From: Deltaproteobacteria bacterium
GTDB lineage: Bacteria; Myxococcota; Myxococcia; SLRQ01
DNA: 64,000 nt
Assembly: GCA_007130885.1 (NCBI GenBank)
Contig: SLRQ01000065.1
Span: 82,286 to 146,285, forward strand
Reading direction: 5' to 3'
A program made the position numbers and the translations under genes. Positions 17,771 through 26,349 of this stretch are shown piece by piece. The first letter of the stretch is position 1. Every line of letters begins with the position of its first letter. Under the pieces are notes generated by a model. That model made no database searches. It was not told where the DNA came from and worked only from the letters and a program-made list of their open reading frames with translations.

Positions 17771-18748
17771 ATGAGGACCAATTCTTTTTTCGTCGTGGTG
17801 GTCGTGATTCTTTTCTTGGGGGCAACTGGTTGCGAGTCTCGGATTACCGGCCATGAGGGCAACCTCGAGTTCTCATATCCGGCCGACGACCGGCCTGGGG
17901 ACTTCAATAAGCCCATTGCGGTCGGAGCCAAGCTCGAACTGAAAGTCGAGGAAGCGGGCACTAGGAGGACGGTTGATCTGCAAAGCGCCGAAACCGACGA
18001 TCCGGAGATACTCTCGGTCGTCAGCTTCTCCGGGCAGCACTTCATCCTACAAGGAGAGGGGTCGGGCAGCGCCTTGGTCTCGGTGACGGCACAGGTTCCG
18101 TCGGGGGACGTCGTTTCCGACTCGGTCAGCATGCTCGGCCGCGAACCCGAGGTCCTCAAGCTCAACCATACTTGTGACTCCGGAGCTCACGCGCATTACC
18201 TCGTAGACCACGACGTCTTGGTCGCCTTCGACATGGAGATGTCCAACGGGCAGCCGGTGATCGGCTACGGCTACCATCCCGTCGAGTTCGATCCCGCCGA
18301 TGGAGTGGAACTCAATGTGACCACCAAGGACCAGCAGTTCATGCACCTCCGTACTAGAGAATCGCCTGGAGAGGTCACGATCTTGTCGCAGTTGGACGAC
18401 ACAGAGGCGACGATGGTCTTGGTGGAGAAACAAGATATCGATGGCTGCCGGATTGGTCCCGGTGAGCAGGGCCCCGCCATCGTTGGGTTCGAACGCGTCT
18501 ATCATCTCTTGCCCACCGTCGGGGATGATCCGGTATGCCAGGCTGTGATGGAGTTCACGGTCGAGGCCGAGACTCCGGAGATTTGCTCGGTGAAGGTGGT
18601 TGGAGCTCCTGTTCATCCAGATCTTGCGAACGAGAGAGGATGGATACGACTGGATCCGCACGAAGCCGGAACCTGCACGTTCACGGCGACTTTTTCGGAA
18701 GGCACGGACGCGACCGAATCGATCAGCGTAGAGGTAAAGGACCCCTAG
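17771..18748 (+). CDS. Hypothetical lipoprotein with beta-sandwich-like repeats
   Basis: A 325-residue predicted lipoprotein: hydrophobic signal to residue 20, then LGATGCES as the lipobox. After cleavage the protein is acidic and beta-rich, with repeated short Ig-like strand patterns (for example GSALVSVTAQVPSGDVVSDS and AGTCTFTATFSEGTDATESISVEV at the end, which look like bacterial Ig-like folds). Four or so Cys in the second half (CDSGAH, GCRIG, VCQAV, ICSV) could form disulfides. No family is recognised. Located between the divergent PLP enzyme and the convergent MCE operon, it is probably transcribed alone. The start is well defined by TGGGGTGGAGGC immediately before ATG. Confidence 0.75.
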   Translation: MRTNSFFVVVVVILFLGATGCESRITGHEGNLEFSYPADDRPGDFNKPIAVGAKLELKVEEAGTRRTVDLQSAETDDPEILSVVSFSGQHFILQGEGSGSALVSVTAQVPSGDVVSDSVSMLGREPEVLKLNHTCDSGAHAHYLVDHDVLVAFDMEMSNGQPVIGYGYHPVEFDPADGVELNVTTKDQQFMHLRTRESPGEVTILSQLDDTEATMVLVEKQDIDGCRIGPGEQGPAIVGFERVYHLLPTVGDDPVCQAVMEFTVEAETPEICSVKVVGAPVHPDLANERGWIRLDPHEAGTCTFTATFSEGTDATESISVEVKDP

Positions 18749-18943
18749 CCGAGTTCCCTTGGGCACCCTGACCTAGCGCTTCAGCCGCTCGTGCCCCGGC
18801 AAAAGACGAGACAAATCCAACACTCGCAGGTCTTGTAAAGGACGTTTCGATGTAGACTGAATGGGTAATCTCACCAGCTTCATCGCCGGGCATAAGGCAT
18901 TGTAGCAAGGTGGCGGCGGCAACACACTTGGAGCTTTAATCTT

Positions 18944-20080
18944 CTACTCTCCGAGTCCACGCGCATCGCGCAGCCGCTCGAGAAAGAGCCTCTGCGCATG
19001 CTCCAGCTCCTCCGCGCTCTCGAGGAGCAGCCCGAGCAACGACTCCAGCCGCTCCTCGTCCACGGCCGGCTCGCTCGCGGCCGCTTCCACGGACGAGGTC
19101 GCGGCCCGGATGTCGCCCGCCGCCCGGGAGAAGGCGCGGGCAGAGTCGTAGATTAGCTGATACTCCTCCAGAGGTTCCTCCGGTCTGTGGAGCAGCCGCC
19201 ACGGGCTCCTGCGCAGGTCTCCAATCGCCAGCTCCAGATCCTGCCCGGCTCGGCTCAAGGAGACCACCACGTCCTCGATGCGCCCCCTTTGCCCGAGCCA
19301 CAGGTTCCTTACGCCCCGCATGAGCTCGGCGGCGTCGGTAGCGGCCGGCTCCAGCGCGGCCAGGCTCTCTTGGAGCGAGAGCAGGGCGCTCTGGGAGCCA
19401 TCCAGAGCCGAATCGAGGCGGTTGAGCGTGGGCTCGGCTCTAGTCTCCAGCGTCCCGGCGAGGCGTTCCGCGCTGCGCACGGTCGTCCGAAGCGCGTCCC
19501 GGTTCTCGTCGAGCACCGCGGCGACGGTCGCGCTCGTCTCGTCTATCGTAAGGAAGGCTTCGCTCAGGGTACCGAAGGTCTCCTCCATTACCGGCAATGT
19601 GGACTCGAGCGCCTGCGCGATGAGCTGCGAGATCTCGACTTGGAGCTCGGCCAAGAGATCGAACATGTCGTCGAAGGCCCGAGACGTTCCAGGGACAGGC
19701 TCGTCGGGGGCCAGGGTCACGCCGTCGCCGAGCGCCGTAACGTCGAGGAATGCATCGCCCGCCAGGCCGCTGCCTACCATCACTCGGGCTCCTTCCCGGA
19801 GCACGAACCTTTCGGGCAGCTCGAAGCTCACGCGAACATGGGCACGCCCGTCCTCGGCCACGGCCTCGACACTGCGAACGGTGCCTACTCTCACCCCACC
19901 TACACGCGCCTCGGAGCCCGGCCGGAGCCCGCTTACGCCCTCATCCAAGGGAAAGACCGCGATGCGCTCGGGTTGAGGGCTCAGGAAGCCGCCGGCTATG
20001 GCCCACGCCATCGCCAGCACCACGACGATGCTCACCAGGACGAGTATGCCCACCTTGAGTGCTGAGGCGCCGTTCTCCAT
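18944..20080 (-). CDS. mlaD: MlaD-like MCE-family substrate-binding protein
   Basis: A 378-residue protein with one N-terminal transmembrane helix (about residues 8-30) and an MCE domain (residues ~38-120: RIAVFPLDEGVSGLRPGSEARVGGVRVGTVRSV). MCE rings carry phospholipids between membranes, in complex with the permease and ATPase encoded upstream. The remaining 250 residues are helical and Leu/Ala/Glu-rich, giving the long coiled C-terminal region of extended MCE proteins; this is longer than E. coli MlaD (about 180 residues). It is the last gene of the operon, three bases after the ATPase gene. The stretch is markedly GC-rich (48 of 60 bases in 19081-19140). Confidence 0.85.
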   Translation of the reverse strand: MENGASALKVGILVLVSIVVVLAMAWAIAGGFLSPQPERIAVFPLDEGVSGLRPGSEARVGGVRVGTVRSVEAVAEDGRAHVRVSFELPERFVLREGARVMVGSGLAGDAFLDVTALGDGVTLAPDEPVPGTSRAFDDMFDLLAELQVEISQLIAQALESTLPVMEETFGTLSEAFLTIDETSATVAAVLDENRDALRTTVRSAERLAGTLETRAEPTLNRLDSALDGSQSALLSLQESLAALEPAATDAAELMRGVRNLWLGQRGRIEDVVVSLSRAGQDLELAIGDLRRSPWRLLHRPEEPLEEYQLIYDSARAFSRAAGDIRAATSSVEAAASEPAVDEERLESLLGLLLESAEELEHAQRLFLERLRDARGLGE

Positions 20081-20083
20081 GAT

Positions 20084-20890
20084 CTAGCCATCCAAGGTCA
20101 AGAGGTCTTCGTAGTAACCGGCGAGATCGATCCGCTCGGTCATGGGGCCGCGGCTCCTTCCATGCAAGAACTGCTCGACGAGGGGATCCCGAGAGGCCCA
20201 AAGCTCCTTCGGAGATCCCTCGGCCGCCACTCTGCCGCCGTCCAGGAGCACTATGCGATCGGCTACGCGCCGTGCCGTCTCCAGGCTGTGCGTAACAACT
20301 ACGCTCGTCACGCCGAGACCCTCGTTCAGCTTCAGCATCAGCTCGTTGATGTGGGCCGCCGTAACCGCGTCGAGTCCCGCGGTGGGTTCATCGTAGAAGA
20401 GCACTCGAGGCTCCATGGCCAGAGCCCAGGCAATGCCCGCTCGCTTGAGCATTCCGCCCGAAAGCTCGTGAGGAAAGCTTCGCGCCCACTCCCGAAGCTC
20501 CACGAGCTGCAGCTTCAGGCGCACGATGGTGCGAATCAGCGTCTCGGGAAGCTCGGTGTGGTAACGCAGCGGCAACGCTACGTTGTCGGCCAGCGAGAGC
20601 GAGCCGAGAAGACCGCCCATCTGAAATGCTATGCCGATGGACTTTCGGTAGCCGTCCTTCTCTCTTTCGCTCATTCGGCCGATGTCCCGGCCGTCTATGA
20701 GAATCTTGCCGCTGTCCGGCCTGGTCTGCCCGGCCATCAGATCGAGGAGAGTGGTCTTGCCGCTTCCCGAGGCGCCGACGATGACCAGCTTCTCGCCTAG
20801 CGCCACCGTCAGGGATATGTCCCGCAGCACGTTTATGCGCCCGAAGGACTTGCTCAAGCTCTCGATCTCTATCAGCGTTCCCCCTTTCAT
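20084..20890 (-). CDS. mlaF: MlaF-like ABC transporter ATP-binding protein
   Basis: A 268-residue ABC ATPase with Walker A GASGSGKTT, the signature LSGGMLKRAGIA, Walker B VLFYDEPTAGLD and the switch His in VVVTHSLETARRVADRI. The form FYDEPTAGLD with ELSGGMLKRAGIARA is typical of MlaF/MKL ATPases that power MCE lipid transport. It lies between the permease gene (nine bases upstream) and the MCE gene (three bases downstream), which fixes its role. The C-terminal 40 residues extend past the ATPase core, as in MlaF. The ATG has GAGGAACAGCG before it. It should bind the permease on the cytoplasmic side. Confidence 0.9.
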   Translation of the reverse strand: MKGGTLIEIESLSKSFGRINVLRDISLTVALGEKLVIVGASGSGKTTLLDLMAGQTRPDSGKILIDGRDIGRMSEREKDGYRKSIGIAFQMGGLLGSLSLADNVALPLRYHTELPETLIRTIVRLKLQLVELREWARSFPHELSGGMLKRAGIAWALAMEPRVLFYDEPTAGLDAVTAAHINELMLKLNEGLGVTSVVVTHSLETARRVADRIVLLDGGRVAAEGSPKELWASRDPLVEQFLHGRSRGPMTERIDLAGYYEDLLTLDG

Positions 20891-20899
20891 CGCTGTTCC

Positions 20900-21724
20900 T
20901 CAACGCTCGAAGGCATAGAAGACCGCTGTAACGGCCAGGTCCGCGATGATTAGCGCGACGATGGTAGCCACCACGGTGTATGTTGTGGCGAAGCCGACGC
21001 TGCGCGCGCTCTTGGATACGCCGAGCCCCATTCGGCAGGCGATGAGCCCGATCAAGAGGCCGAACACGACCCCTTTTATGAGCCCCGTGTAGAGGTCAGA
21101 GGGGAGAGCGCCCTCGAAGCTGCGCTGAAGGTACAGCAGCGGCGCCGCATGCATTACGAGCATCGCGGTGACCATGCCGCCGAGAACGCCCATGAGGTTC
21201 GCCAGTACGACCAGGCACAGCGTCATGACCACGGTGGCCAACACCCGTGGGACGACGAGGTAGGAGAGAGGAGGGATGGCGTGGCTTCGTAGAGCGTCGA
21301 TCTCCTCGTGAACCTTCATGGTGCCGAGTTCGGCGGCTATGCTCGCTCCCGCGAAGCCGGTAAGAACGACTGCCGCGATGAGCGGGCCCAGCTCACGTAG
21401 CATGGAGATAGTGACGAAAACCGGTGCCTGCGCTTCCGCGCCGTAGCGCGCCATGATGGGGGCAAGCTGAAGCGTGAGGATGGCGCCGACCGCGAAGGTA
21501 ACCAGGCTCACTATTCCAACTGCTCGAACGCCAACTCGCCGCATCTGCCCGATCAGGTTCTCCCAGCCGTGTCGTAGACCGGGCTTCCTAGCCAGTGTCT
21601 CCGGGATGGCTCGCACGACCTGAAACAAGAGGAGCGAGGTCGTACCCACGGAGTCGATGATCGAGATCGTTCTCTCTCCGAGCCAAGTCACCGGCCCGAG
21701 GGCCCGATGCTTACCGGCGCTCAT
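20900..21724 (-). CDS. mlaE: MlaE-like MCE transporter permease
   Basis: A 274-residue integral membrane protein of the MlaE/YrbE family with five or six hydrophobic helices. Family features are QMRRVGVRAVGIVSLVTFAVGAI near the N terminus, FVTISMLRELGPLIAAVVLTGFAGASIAAELGTMKV in the middle (the conserved EQ-like loop that contacts the ATPase) and the final AVFYAFE. It forms the inner-membrane core of a lipid transporter with MlaF and MlaD. The start overlaps the STAS gene stop by four bases (ATGA), implying coupled translation. Confidence 0.9.
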   Translation of the reverse strand: MSAGKHRALGPVTWLGERTISIIDSVGTTSLLLFQVVRAIPETLARKPGLRHGWENLIGQMRRVGVRAVGIVSLVTFAVGAILTLQLAPIMARYGAEAQAPVFVTISMLRELGPLIAAVVLTGFAGASIAAELGTMKVHEEIDALRSHAIPPLSYLVVPRVLATVVMTLCLVVLANLMGVLGGMVTAMLVMHAAPLLYLQRSFEGALPSDLYTGLIKGVVFGLLIGLIACRMGLGVSKSARSVGFATTYTVVATIVALIIADLAVTAVFYAFER

Positions 21725-22107
21725 GGTTCACGCTCCCGCTCCGGACCCACCTCTCCTCCCCCCGTACTCAACAGAGCTTCCAGATGAAACAGCTCGAGCA
21801 TGCGGAGGCCTTGTCTCGTGACGCCCTCGAGAGCGAGCCCTGCGTCGATGCGCCTCGCGTGGACCAGACACTCGACGATGGCGGCCACTCCGGCGGTGTC
21901 CAGCCGGTCCAGTCGAGACAGATCGAGCAGTATCCTGGCCGGCGGTGGCGGCTTATGGAGCTGCTCCAAGAGTCCATTTCGCAGAGCCAGGCTATTTCCC
22001 AGAACGGCGCAACGCCCCAAACGAACATGTAGCGTCTCGCCGTCGCGTTCCGAGCCTGCGATCGGTGGACCAGGCGTCTCACGAAAGAACACGGGGCTCC
22101 CTCTCAC
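21721..22107 (-). CDS. STAS-domain protein (MlaB-like)
   Basis: A 128-residue protein with a STAS domain: ARILLDLSRLDRLDTAGVAAIVECLVHA is the conserved strand-turn-helix, with D-T in the position that is phosphorylated or contacts partners in anti-sigma antagonists. In MCE systems the STAS protein (MlaB) binds the ATPase and stabilises it. Here the gene lies before the permease, whereas E. coli has it last. The start is the least certain in the operon: GTG at 22107 is assumed, with internal alternatives, and this overlaps the upstream lipoprotein gene by 29 bases. The N-terminal 20 residues are unlike STAS proteins. Confidence 0.72.
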   Translation of the reverse strand: MRGSPVFFRETPGPPIAGSERDGETLHVRLGRCAVLGNSLALRNGLLEQLHKPPPPARILLDLSRLDRLDTAGVAAIVECLVHARRIDAGLALEGVTRQGLRMLELFHLEALLSTGGGEVGPEREREP

Positions 22108-22477
22108 CGGGGATTATGAGCCGGCCCTCGGAAGCCGCCTTTTCAGCAAGCCAGCGCCGCCAGCGCAGGACGGCCTCTGCTCTCTCTTCAGGCGGGTCAT
22201 GATGCCCGAAGCCGAGGTCGCGTCCGGTGCGCGCCCTCAAGGCTTCGATGGCGAAGAGCCGCACCGCCTCGTCCCGATGCTCGAGCGCATCAATGAGCTG
22301 CTGCAGCTCGTACAGGCCGTCCGGCTCCGATGCATCGACTATGGCGGGGATCTTCAAGACCGGATCGTCCGCATCGAGAGAAGCGCGCTGGCCGCGGTCG
22401 AAGGGAAAAATAACGCAGCCGCCGGCCGCGCCGGCCGCGCAGAGCACGAGGGGCGCGAGGGGCAGCACACGATGCAT
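22079..22477 (-). CDS. Small lipoprotein with HEAT-like helical repeats
   Basis: A 132-residue predicted lipoprotein: signal MHRVLPLAPLVLCAAGAAGGC with lipobox AAGGC, then a helical body resembling a HEAT repeat (LYELQQLIDALEHRDEAVRLFAIEALRARTGRDLGF). No enzymatic motif is seen. It is the first gene of the MCE operon and overlaps the STAS gene by 29 bases, so a role in that transporter (for example an outer or inner membrane accessory) is a reasonable guess. MlaC and MlaA are not seen. The start is supported by the signal peptide; a GAAAG ribosome site is weak. Confidence 0.66.
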   Translation of the reverse strand: MHRVLPLAPLVLCAAGAAGGCVIFPFDRGQRASLDADDPVLKIPAIVDASEPDGLYELQQLIDALEHRDEAVRLFAIEALRARTGRDLGFGHHDPPEERAEAVLRWRRWLAEKAASEGRLIIPGEREPRVLS

Positions 22478-22674
22478 CTTTCGAAAATTAGGTAGCCGTC
22501 ACTGTCGGGCCAAGGTGGGACTAGCACCCCAACGAAGCAGTGCTTCCGATCCCGAACCTGTCCTTGCCGGCCGAAAAGCTTCGCCTTCCGGTTCATCGCC
22601 ACGAAGCCCGGATTGCCATACCGACGAGGCAGAAGCTCGTGTTCGCGAGCAGCCGGCTTTACGGGCGCCTTCGC

Positions 22675-22703
22675 TTGTTACATCCGGGACCGGCCCATAT
22701 AAA
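22675..22703 (+). promoter_or_regulatory. Predicted sigma70-type promoter of the GerMN lipoprotein gene
   Basis: TTGTTA (4/6), a 17-base spacer and TATAAA (5/6) lie 44 bases before the start codon at 22747. The direction matches the gene. No other promoter of this quality is seen in the gap. Confidence 0.65.
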
Positions 22704-22746
22704 AGGATGAGATTTGCTGGAGACGGTTACAAGATTCGAGGTGACG

Positions 22747-23301
22747 ATGCGATACCCATCATTCGTTCCCATCATCGCGCTCGTGACCACTGCTTCTGTC
22801 GCGCTGCTTCTCGGCTGCCGGCCGGGCGAGGAACCGGTCCTTGAGCCTGAGCCCTTGCCGGAAGTCATCACCGTCACCGGCAAGGTCTACTTCACCCGCG
22901 CTGCCCCAGATCAGGCAGCCATCCATCTGCATCCCGTGGAGCGCGAGCTTCCGTCCGGCGAGGACCTGCTTTTCCACGCCGTCGAGGCGTTGCTGGAAGG
23001 TCCAACGGCGGACGAGAGGGCGCGGGGCATCGTTACCGCCATTCCCCTCGGCACCGAGCTGCTGGGCGTTCGGCGCGACGAGCATATCGCCTATCTCGAC
23101 TTCGACGGCCGAGTGGAAGAAGGCGGCGGCACCGCCAGCGTTCTCTCTCGCGTGCACCAGATTCTGTACACCGCCACGGAATTTCCCGACGTGGACGGAG
23201 TCGTGCTCGAGATCGAGGGCGAGCGCCCGGAAGCCTTCAGCCCCGAAGGGCTGATTCTGGACTTCCCGATGCGCAGGCCTCCCGAGACCCCGACGTTTTA
23301 G
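22747..23301 (+). CDS. GerMN-domain lipoprotein
   Basis: A 184-residue predicted lipoprotein. The signal MRYPSFVPIIALVTTASVALLLGC ends in a lipobox at LLLGC. The body is a GerMN domain: HIAYLDFDGRVEEGGGTASVLSRVHQILYTATEFPDVDGVVLEIEGE is the conserved core found in the sporulation protein GerM and the LpqB-like and other envelope proteins. GerMN domains are thought to bind peptidoglycan or protein partners; the function here is unknown. The ATG at 22747 is chosen because GAGGTG lies just upstream; an ATG at 22714 adds 11 residues without a signal. A good promoter lies just upstream. The GC content is as high as in the MCE block. Confidence 0.82.
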   Translation: MRYPSFVPIIALVTTASVALLLGCRPGEEPVLEPEPLPEVITVTGKVYFTRAAPDQAAIHLHPVERELPSGEDLLFHAVEALLEGPTADERARGIVTAIPLGTELLGVRRDEHIAYLDFDGRVEEGGGTASVLSRVHQILYTATEFPDVDGVVLEIEGERPEAFSPEGLILDFPMRRPPETPTF

Positions 23302-23737
23302 ACTTCCGCCCGGTGCAAGATGCGTTGCCGGCGAGACTGGGGAAACACTAAACCCGCCGCCACCCGAAGGTCGCCCGCCGCTGTTCGGCGGCCCGTACCA
23401 GGCAAGAGCATCCCCACGCATCACTCCTTCACGTTCCACCCGAGACCTCATCGTGGACATGGACGTCAACGTAGATCGCTTCAACGCGGGTAACTTCGCA
23501 CCCTTTCCGGCGGATAGCCCTAACCTGTCACTATCCAAGGGGATTCGAACCGACCCGGTTTCTAGATAGCGGGGATCCTTCAGGGAGGAGTTGGATTGAC
23601 CTGGCGGCGGCTGGATTGCTAGCTTGGAGGAGCTTGAGTTGGCACGCTTTGCCCGAGCTCGGACCCTGGAAGTGACTCTCTAGAGAGGACGCTTCTTGGT
23701 GAGCCGGCGAGGGGTGGCGGCCGCGGAGTAGAGTCGA
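23302..23737. other. Intergenic region upstream of the lipoprotein cluster
   Basis: 436 bases without a supported gene. It must hold the promoter of the five-gene lipoprotein operon and the end of the GerMN transcript. A T-loop-like string GGTTCGAATCC on the minus strand at 23541-23551 is not part of a foldable tRNA. A GGCACG-CT-TTGC string at 23639-23652 is two bases too short in spacing for a sigma54 site. No convincing -35/-10 pair was found. Confidence 0.5.
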
Positions 23738-24898
23738 ATGCAAACCGGGAAAATTGGCGGTGCCCTGGCCGCATGCTTGATCGTGCTCGCTTCATTGGCT
23801 GGCTGCGACTGCGGAGAAGGTCCATTGTATCCCGCTCCGCCTCCCGGGGCTCGGGTCGACACGTTCAAGCAGGCGGACCGGCCGGCGATCGACGTGCTTT
23901 GGGTGATCGACAACTCACCGACCATGAAGGACGTTCAGGATAACCTGGCACAGAATCTGATCTCGTTCTTTCAGTACCTCGACTCGGGCGATGTCGACTA
24001 TCAAATAGCGGTCACCACCACGGATGTAGGGCGCCACGGAGGAAAGCTCGTCGGTACCCCGGAAATACTAACCCCCGATACACCGGATGTACTTCGCGCT
24101 TTCAGAGGGAATGTGCGGGTCGGCACCAGCGGGAGTGCCAAGGAAGAAGGGCTGGCGGCCGCGGAGCTGGCCTTTCAGCAAAGGAGCGGCTTCCTTCGGC
24201 CGGATGTGAGGTGCGGGGAAGGCGAGGTCTGCATCGACTGGCGCTGCGTTCCGGAAGACGAGGGCTCTCCGCTGGATGAGCCACGGTGTCATGCCGCCCA
24301 CGTTTTCATTGTATGGGTGAGCGACCAGGACGACCGGTCTTTCGGGGAGATCAATTACTTCGAGAGGGTCTTCTCGCAGGTTCAAGGGGTAGGCAATGAG
24401 AATGCCGTTACGCTGGCCGCCATAGTCGGACCGGATGAAGAGCTCGAGCCGGGAAGTCCCTTCAGGGGCTGCGAGACCGAGTTCGGTTCGGCCGAGGCTG
24501 GAGACCGTTATATCGAGCTTGTGGAACGAACGGGCGGCTTGTGGGGCTCCATATGCGACCCTTCGTACGCGGATACACTCGAGGGGATGGGGGCAACCGC
24601 TGTCGGCCTCCAAAGAAAGTTTCAACTCTCCAACGTGCCCGACCTGGATACTCTGGAGGTGCGTATCAACTACCCCTGCGACGTATTGCCGGAGGAAATG
24701 GGCCTGTGCGTTGAGCTCAACGACTACTGCGACGCCGCGAATCAAGACGATCGAGTCCGGCAGTGTATTCCTCCCGAGGGGGAAACCGATGGATGGATCT
24801 ACGAAGAAGAGACGAGGAGCATTTTCTTTCGCGGAGAATCGGTGCCGGGGCTGAGGGCTCTCGTGGAGATCGTATATCTTCCCGAGCGCGCCAACTGA
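23738..24898 (+). CDS. vWA-like lipoprotein (first gene of lipoprotein cluster)
   Basis: A 386-residue predicted lipoprotein: signal ending SLAGC, then a von Willebrand A-like domain. The metal-site loop reads VLWVIDNSPTMKD (DxSxT form), with further residues in AVTTTDVG and VSDQDDRSFG. Between them are disulfide-prone Cys (CGEGEVCIDWRC, PRCHAA). The last 100 residues (CDVLPEEMGLCVELNDYC) look like a small extra domain. vWA lipoproteins commonly mediate metal-dependent protein or surface contacts. The start ATG has GGAG nine bases upstream. It is first of five tightly spaced lipoprotein genes (eleven bases to the next). Confidence 0.78.
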   Translation: MQTGKIGGALAACLIVLASLAGCDCGEGPLYPAPPPGARVDTFKQADRPAIDVLWVIDNSPTMKDVQDNLAQNLISFFQYLDSGDVDYQIAVTTTDVGRHGGKLVGTPEILTPDTPDVLRAFRGNVRVGTSGSAKEEGLAAAELAFQQRSGFLRPDVRCGEGEVCIDWRCVPEDEGSPLDEPRCHAAHVFIVWVSDQDDRSFGEINYFERVFSQVQGVGNENAVTLAAIVGPDEELEPGSPFRGCETEFGSAEAGDRYIELVERTGGLWGSICDPSYADTLEGMGATAVGLQRKFQLSNVPDLDTLEVRINYPCDVLPEEMGLCVELNDYCDAANQDDRVRQCIPPEGETDGWIYEEETRSIFFRGESVPGLRALVEIVYLPERAN

Positions 24899-24909
24899 AG
24901 GAGATGAAG

Positions 24910-26349
24910 ATGTTTCGGCTCATTTGCACCGTGCTGCTTTTGTCGCCGGTGGTGCTGCTTTTCGGGTGCCCCGACGGCGGCTTCGGCAGGGTGCATCCCG
25001 AACTTGCGGTTTCTCCTTTGACCTTGGACTACGGCGAGGTACCGGTTCTTCACCACCGCGCTCTCGGCGTGGCCGTGGGCAATCAGGGACAGGCGCCGCT
25101 GGACGTTCAAGAGGTGGCAATTGGCGGAGAAGACGCTTCCTACTTCACCACCCCGGGTCTGCCCGAGCGAATCGAAGTTGGAGACGAGATCTCGCTCGAG
25201 ATTACCTTTCGCCCCGAGGAGGAACGCGCTTACTCCGCCTCGGCTGTTTTGTCTTCCAACGATCCGAACTTGCCAACCGTCGAGATCGCCCTGGTGGGAG
25301 AGGGTCGCTTGGTGAGCGCAATAGAAGTGGAGCCGAAATCTTTGGAATTCGGCCTGGTGGGCGAAGGCGAGCTTGCCGTCGAGACGTTCATTATCAAGTC
25401 GGTCGGTGAAGCTCCATTGGTGGTCGAGAAGCTGGGTTTTGTCGAGGGCACTCCGGAGGCATTCTTTCCGGCGGGTTCCTGGGCCGTACCTGCCACGCTC
25501 GAGCCCGGCTCGTCGATGAATGTATCGGTGGCCTTCGGCCCGGAGGAAGGCTACGAGCGGACTGCCGCGACCGTCGTTGTCAAAAGCAGCGATCCGGAGC
25601 GTCGCGAGGTGTTGGTTTCGCTGTTCTCGGACGTGAATCGTGCTCCCGTGGCGATATGCTGGGATGATGAGCCCATTGTGAAGGCTCCCGGCGACGTAGT
25701 CACACTCGACGGCTCGGAAAGCTACGATCCCGACGGGCACGAGCCTCTTTCATACGAGTGGGAGATCGTGCGGCGCCCTGTTACCAGCCAGACCGAGCTC
25801 ATAGATAACGACACCGCCACTCCCTCTCTCGAGCTGGATGTCGCGGGCACCTGGGAAGTCGCGCTGACCGTAGCCGACACGCTCGGGACCGAATCGGTGG
25901 CGGCGTGCAGGGTCGTGATACAGGCGGTTCCGGGCGAGCATCTGTATGTGGAGCTCGTCTGGGATCATGCGGTAACGGACCTCGACCTACATGTGATAGC
26001 CGATGACGAGGCCCTATTCGGAGAGAATGATTGCTGGTGGGGAAACCCGTCGGCTTACGATTGTCAGCACAGCGGCGACGATCTCGCCGGGTTCGGTCCG
26101 GAGTGGGTGAGGCTGGCCGCGCCGTCCAGCGGCACCTACACGGTTGCCGTTCACTTCGCAAAGACGAACGGTGCCGAGGATCCTCGCACCAAGGCTACCG
26201 TTCGCGTCTATCAGTACGGTGTGCTCGAGGCCGAGAAGCAGCGTGTTCTTACTGCCTCGGGAGAGGTTTGGAAGGTCTTGGAGGTGGAGTGGCCGAGCGG
26301 CGAAGTGAACCCCATCAACAGGCTTGCCGAGGTCGAGGAGGTTCGGTGA
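24910..26349 (+). CDS. Lipoprotein with ASPM/SPD-2/Hydin-type, PKD and C-terminal beta domains
   Basis: A 479-residue predicted lipoprotein with signal ending VLLFGC. Two tandem ASH-like beta domains (about residues 25-135 and 140-240), each with a conserved LxFGxV-like start and a GxxG...SSNDP or KSSDPE strand, are followed by a PKD-like domain (VTLDGSESYDPDGHEPLSYEWEI) and a C-terminal DUF2135/YfaP-like domain (LYVELVWDHAVTDLDLHV). These fold types are typical of surface or adhesion proteins. The ATG at 24910 is preferred because AGGAG lies six bases upstream. Its TGA overlaps the next gene's ATG by one base (TGATG). No catalytic motif is seen. Confidence 0.76.
   Translation: MFRLICTVLLLSPVVLLFGCPDGGFGRVHPELAVSPLTLDYGEVPVLHHRALGVAVGNQGQAPLDVQEVAIGGEDASYFTTPGLPERIEVGDEISLEITFRPEEERAYSASAVLSSNDPNLPTVEIALVGEGRLVSAIEVEPKSLEFGLVGEGELAVETFIIKSVGEAPLVVEKLGFVEGTPEAFFPAGSWAVPATLEPGSSMNVSVAFGPEEGYERTAATVVVKSSDPERREVLVSLFSDVNRAPVAICWDDEPIVKAPGDVVTLDGSESYDPDGHEPLSYEWEIVRRPVTSQTELIDNDTATPSLELDVAGTWEVALTVADTLGTESVAACRVVIQAVPGEHLYVELVWDHAVTDLDLHVIADDEALFGENDCWWGNPSAYDCQHSGDDLAGFGPEWVRLAAPSSGTYTVAVHFAKTNGAEDPRTKATVRVYQYGVLEAEKQRVLTASGEVWKVLEVEWPSGEVNPINRLAEVEEVR

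Noticed and set aside
19187..20065. Long plus-strand open frame opposite the MCE gene
   Set aside because: GC-rich DNA leaves few stops in the antisense frame; the MCE domain is clear on the minus strand.
23541..23551. Minus-strand GGTTCGAATCC, like a tRNA T-loop
   Set aside because: The flanking bases do not give a paired T stem (only two of five pairs) and no anticodon or D arm is found.
23639..23652. TTGGCACG-CT-TTGC resembling a sigma54 promoter
   Set aside because: GG and GC are separated by 8 bases instead of the required 10.
26031..26348. Upstream extension of the Cys-rich/PPC lipoprotein gene
   Set aside because: It lies inside the preceding gene in another frame, and the signal peptide begins at 26349.
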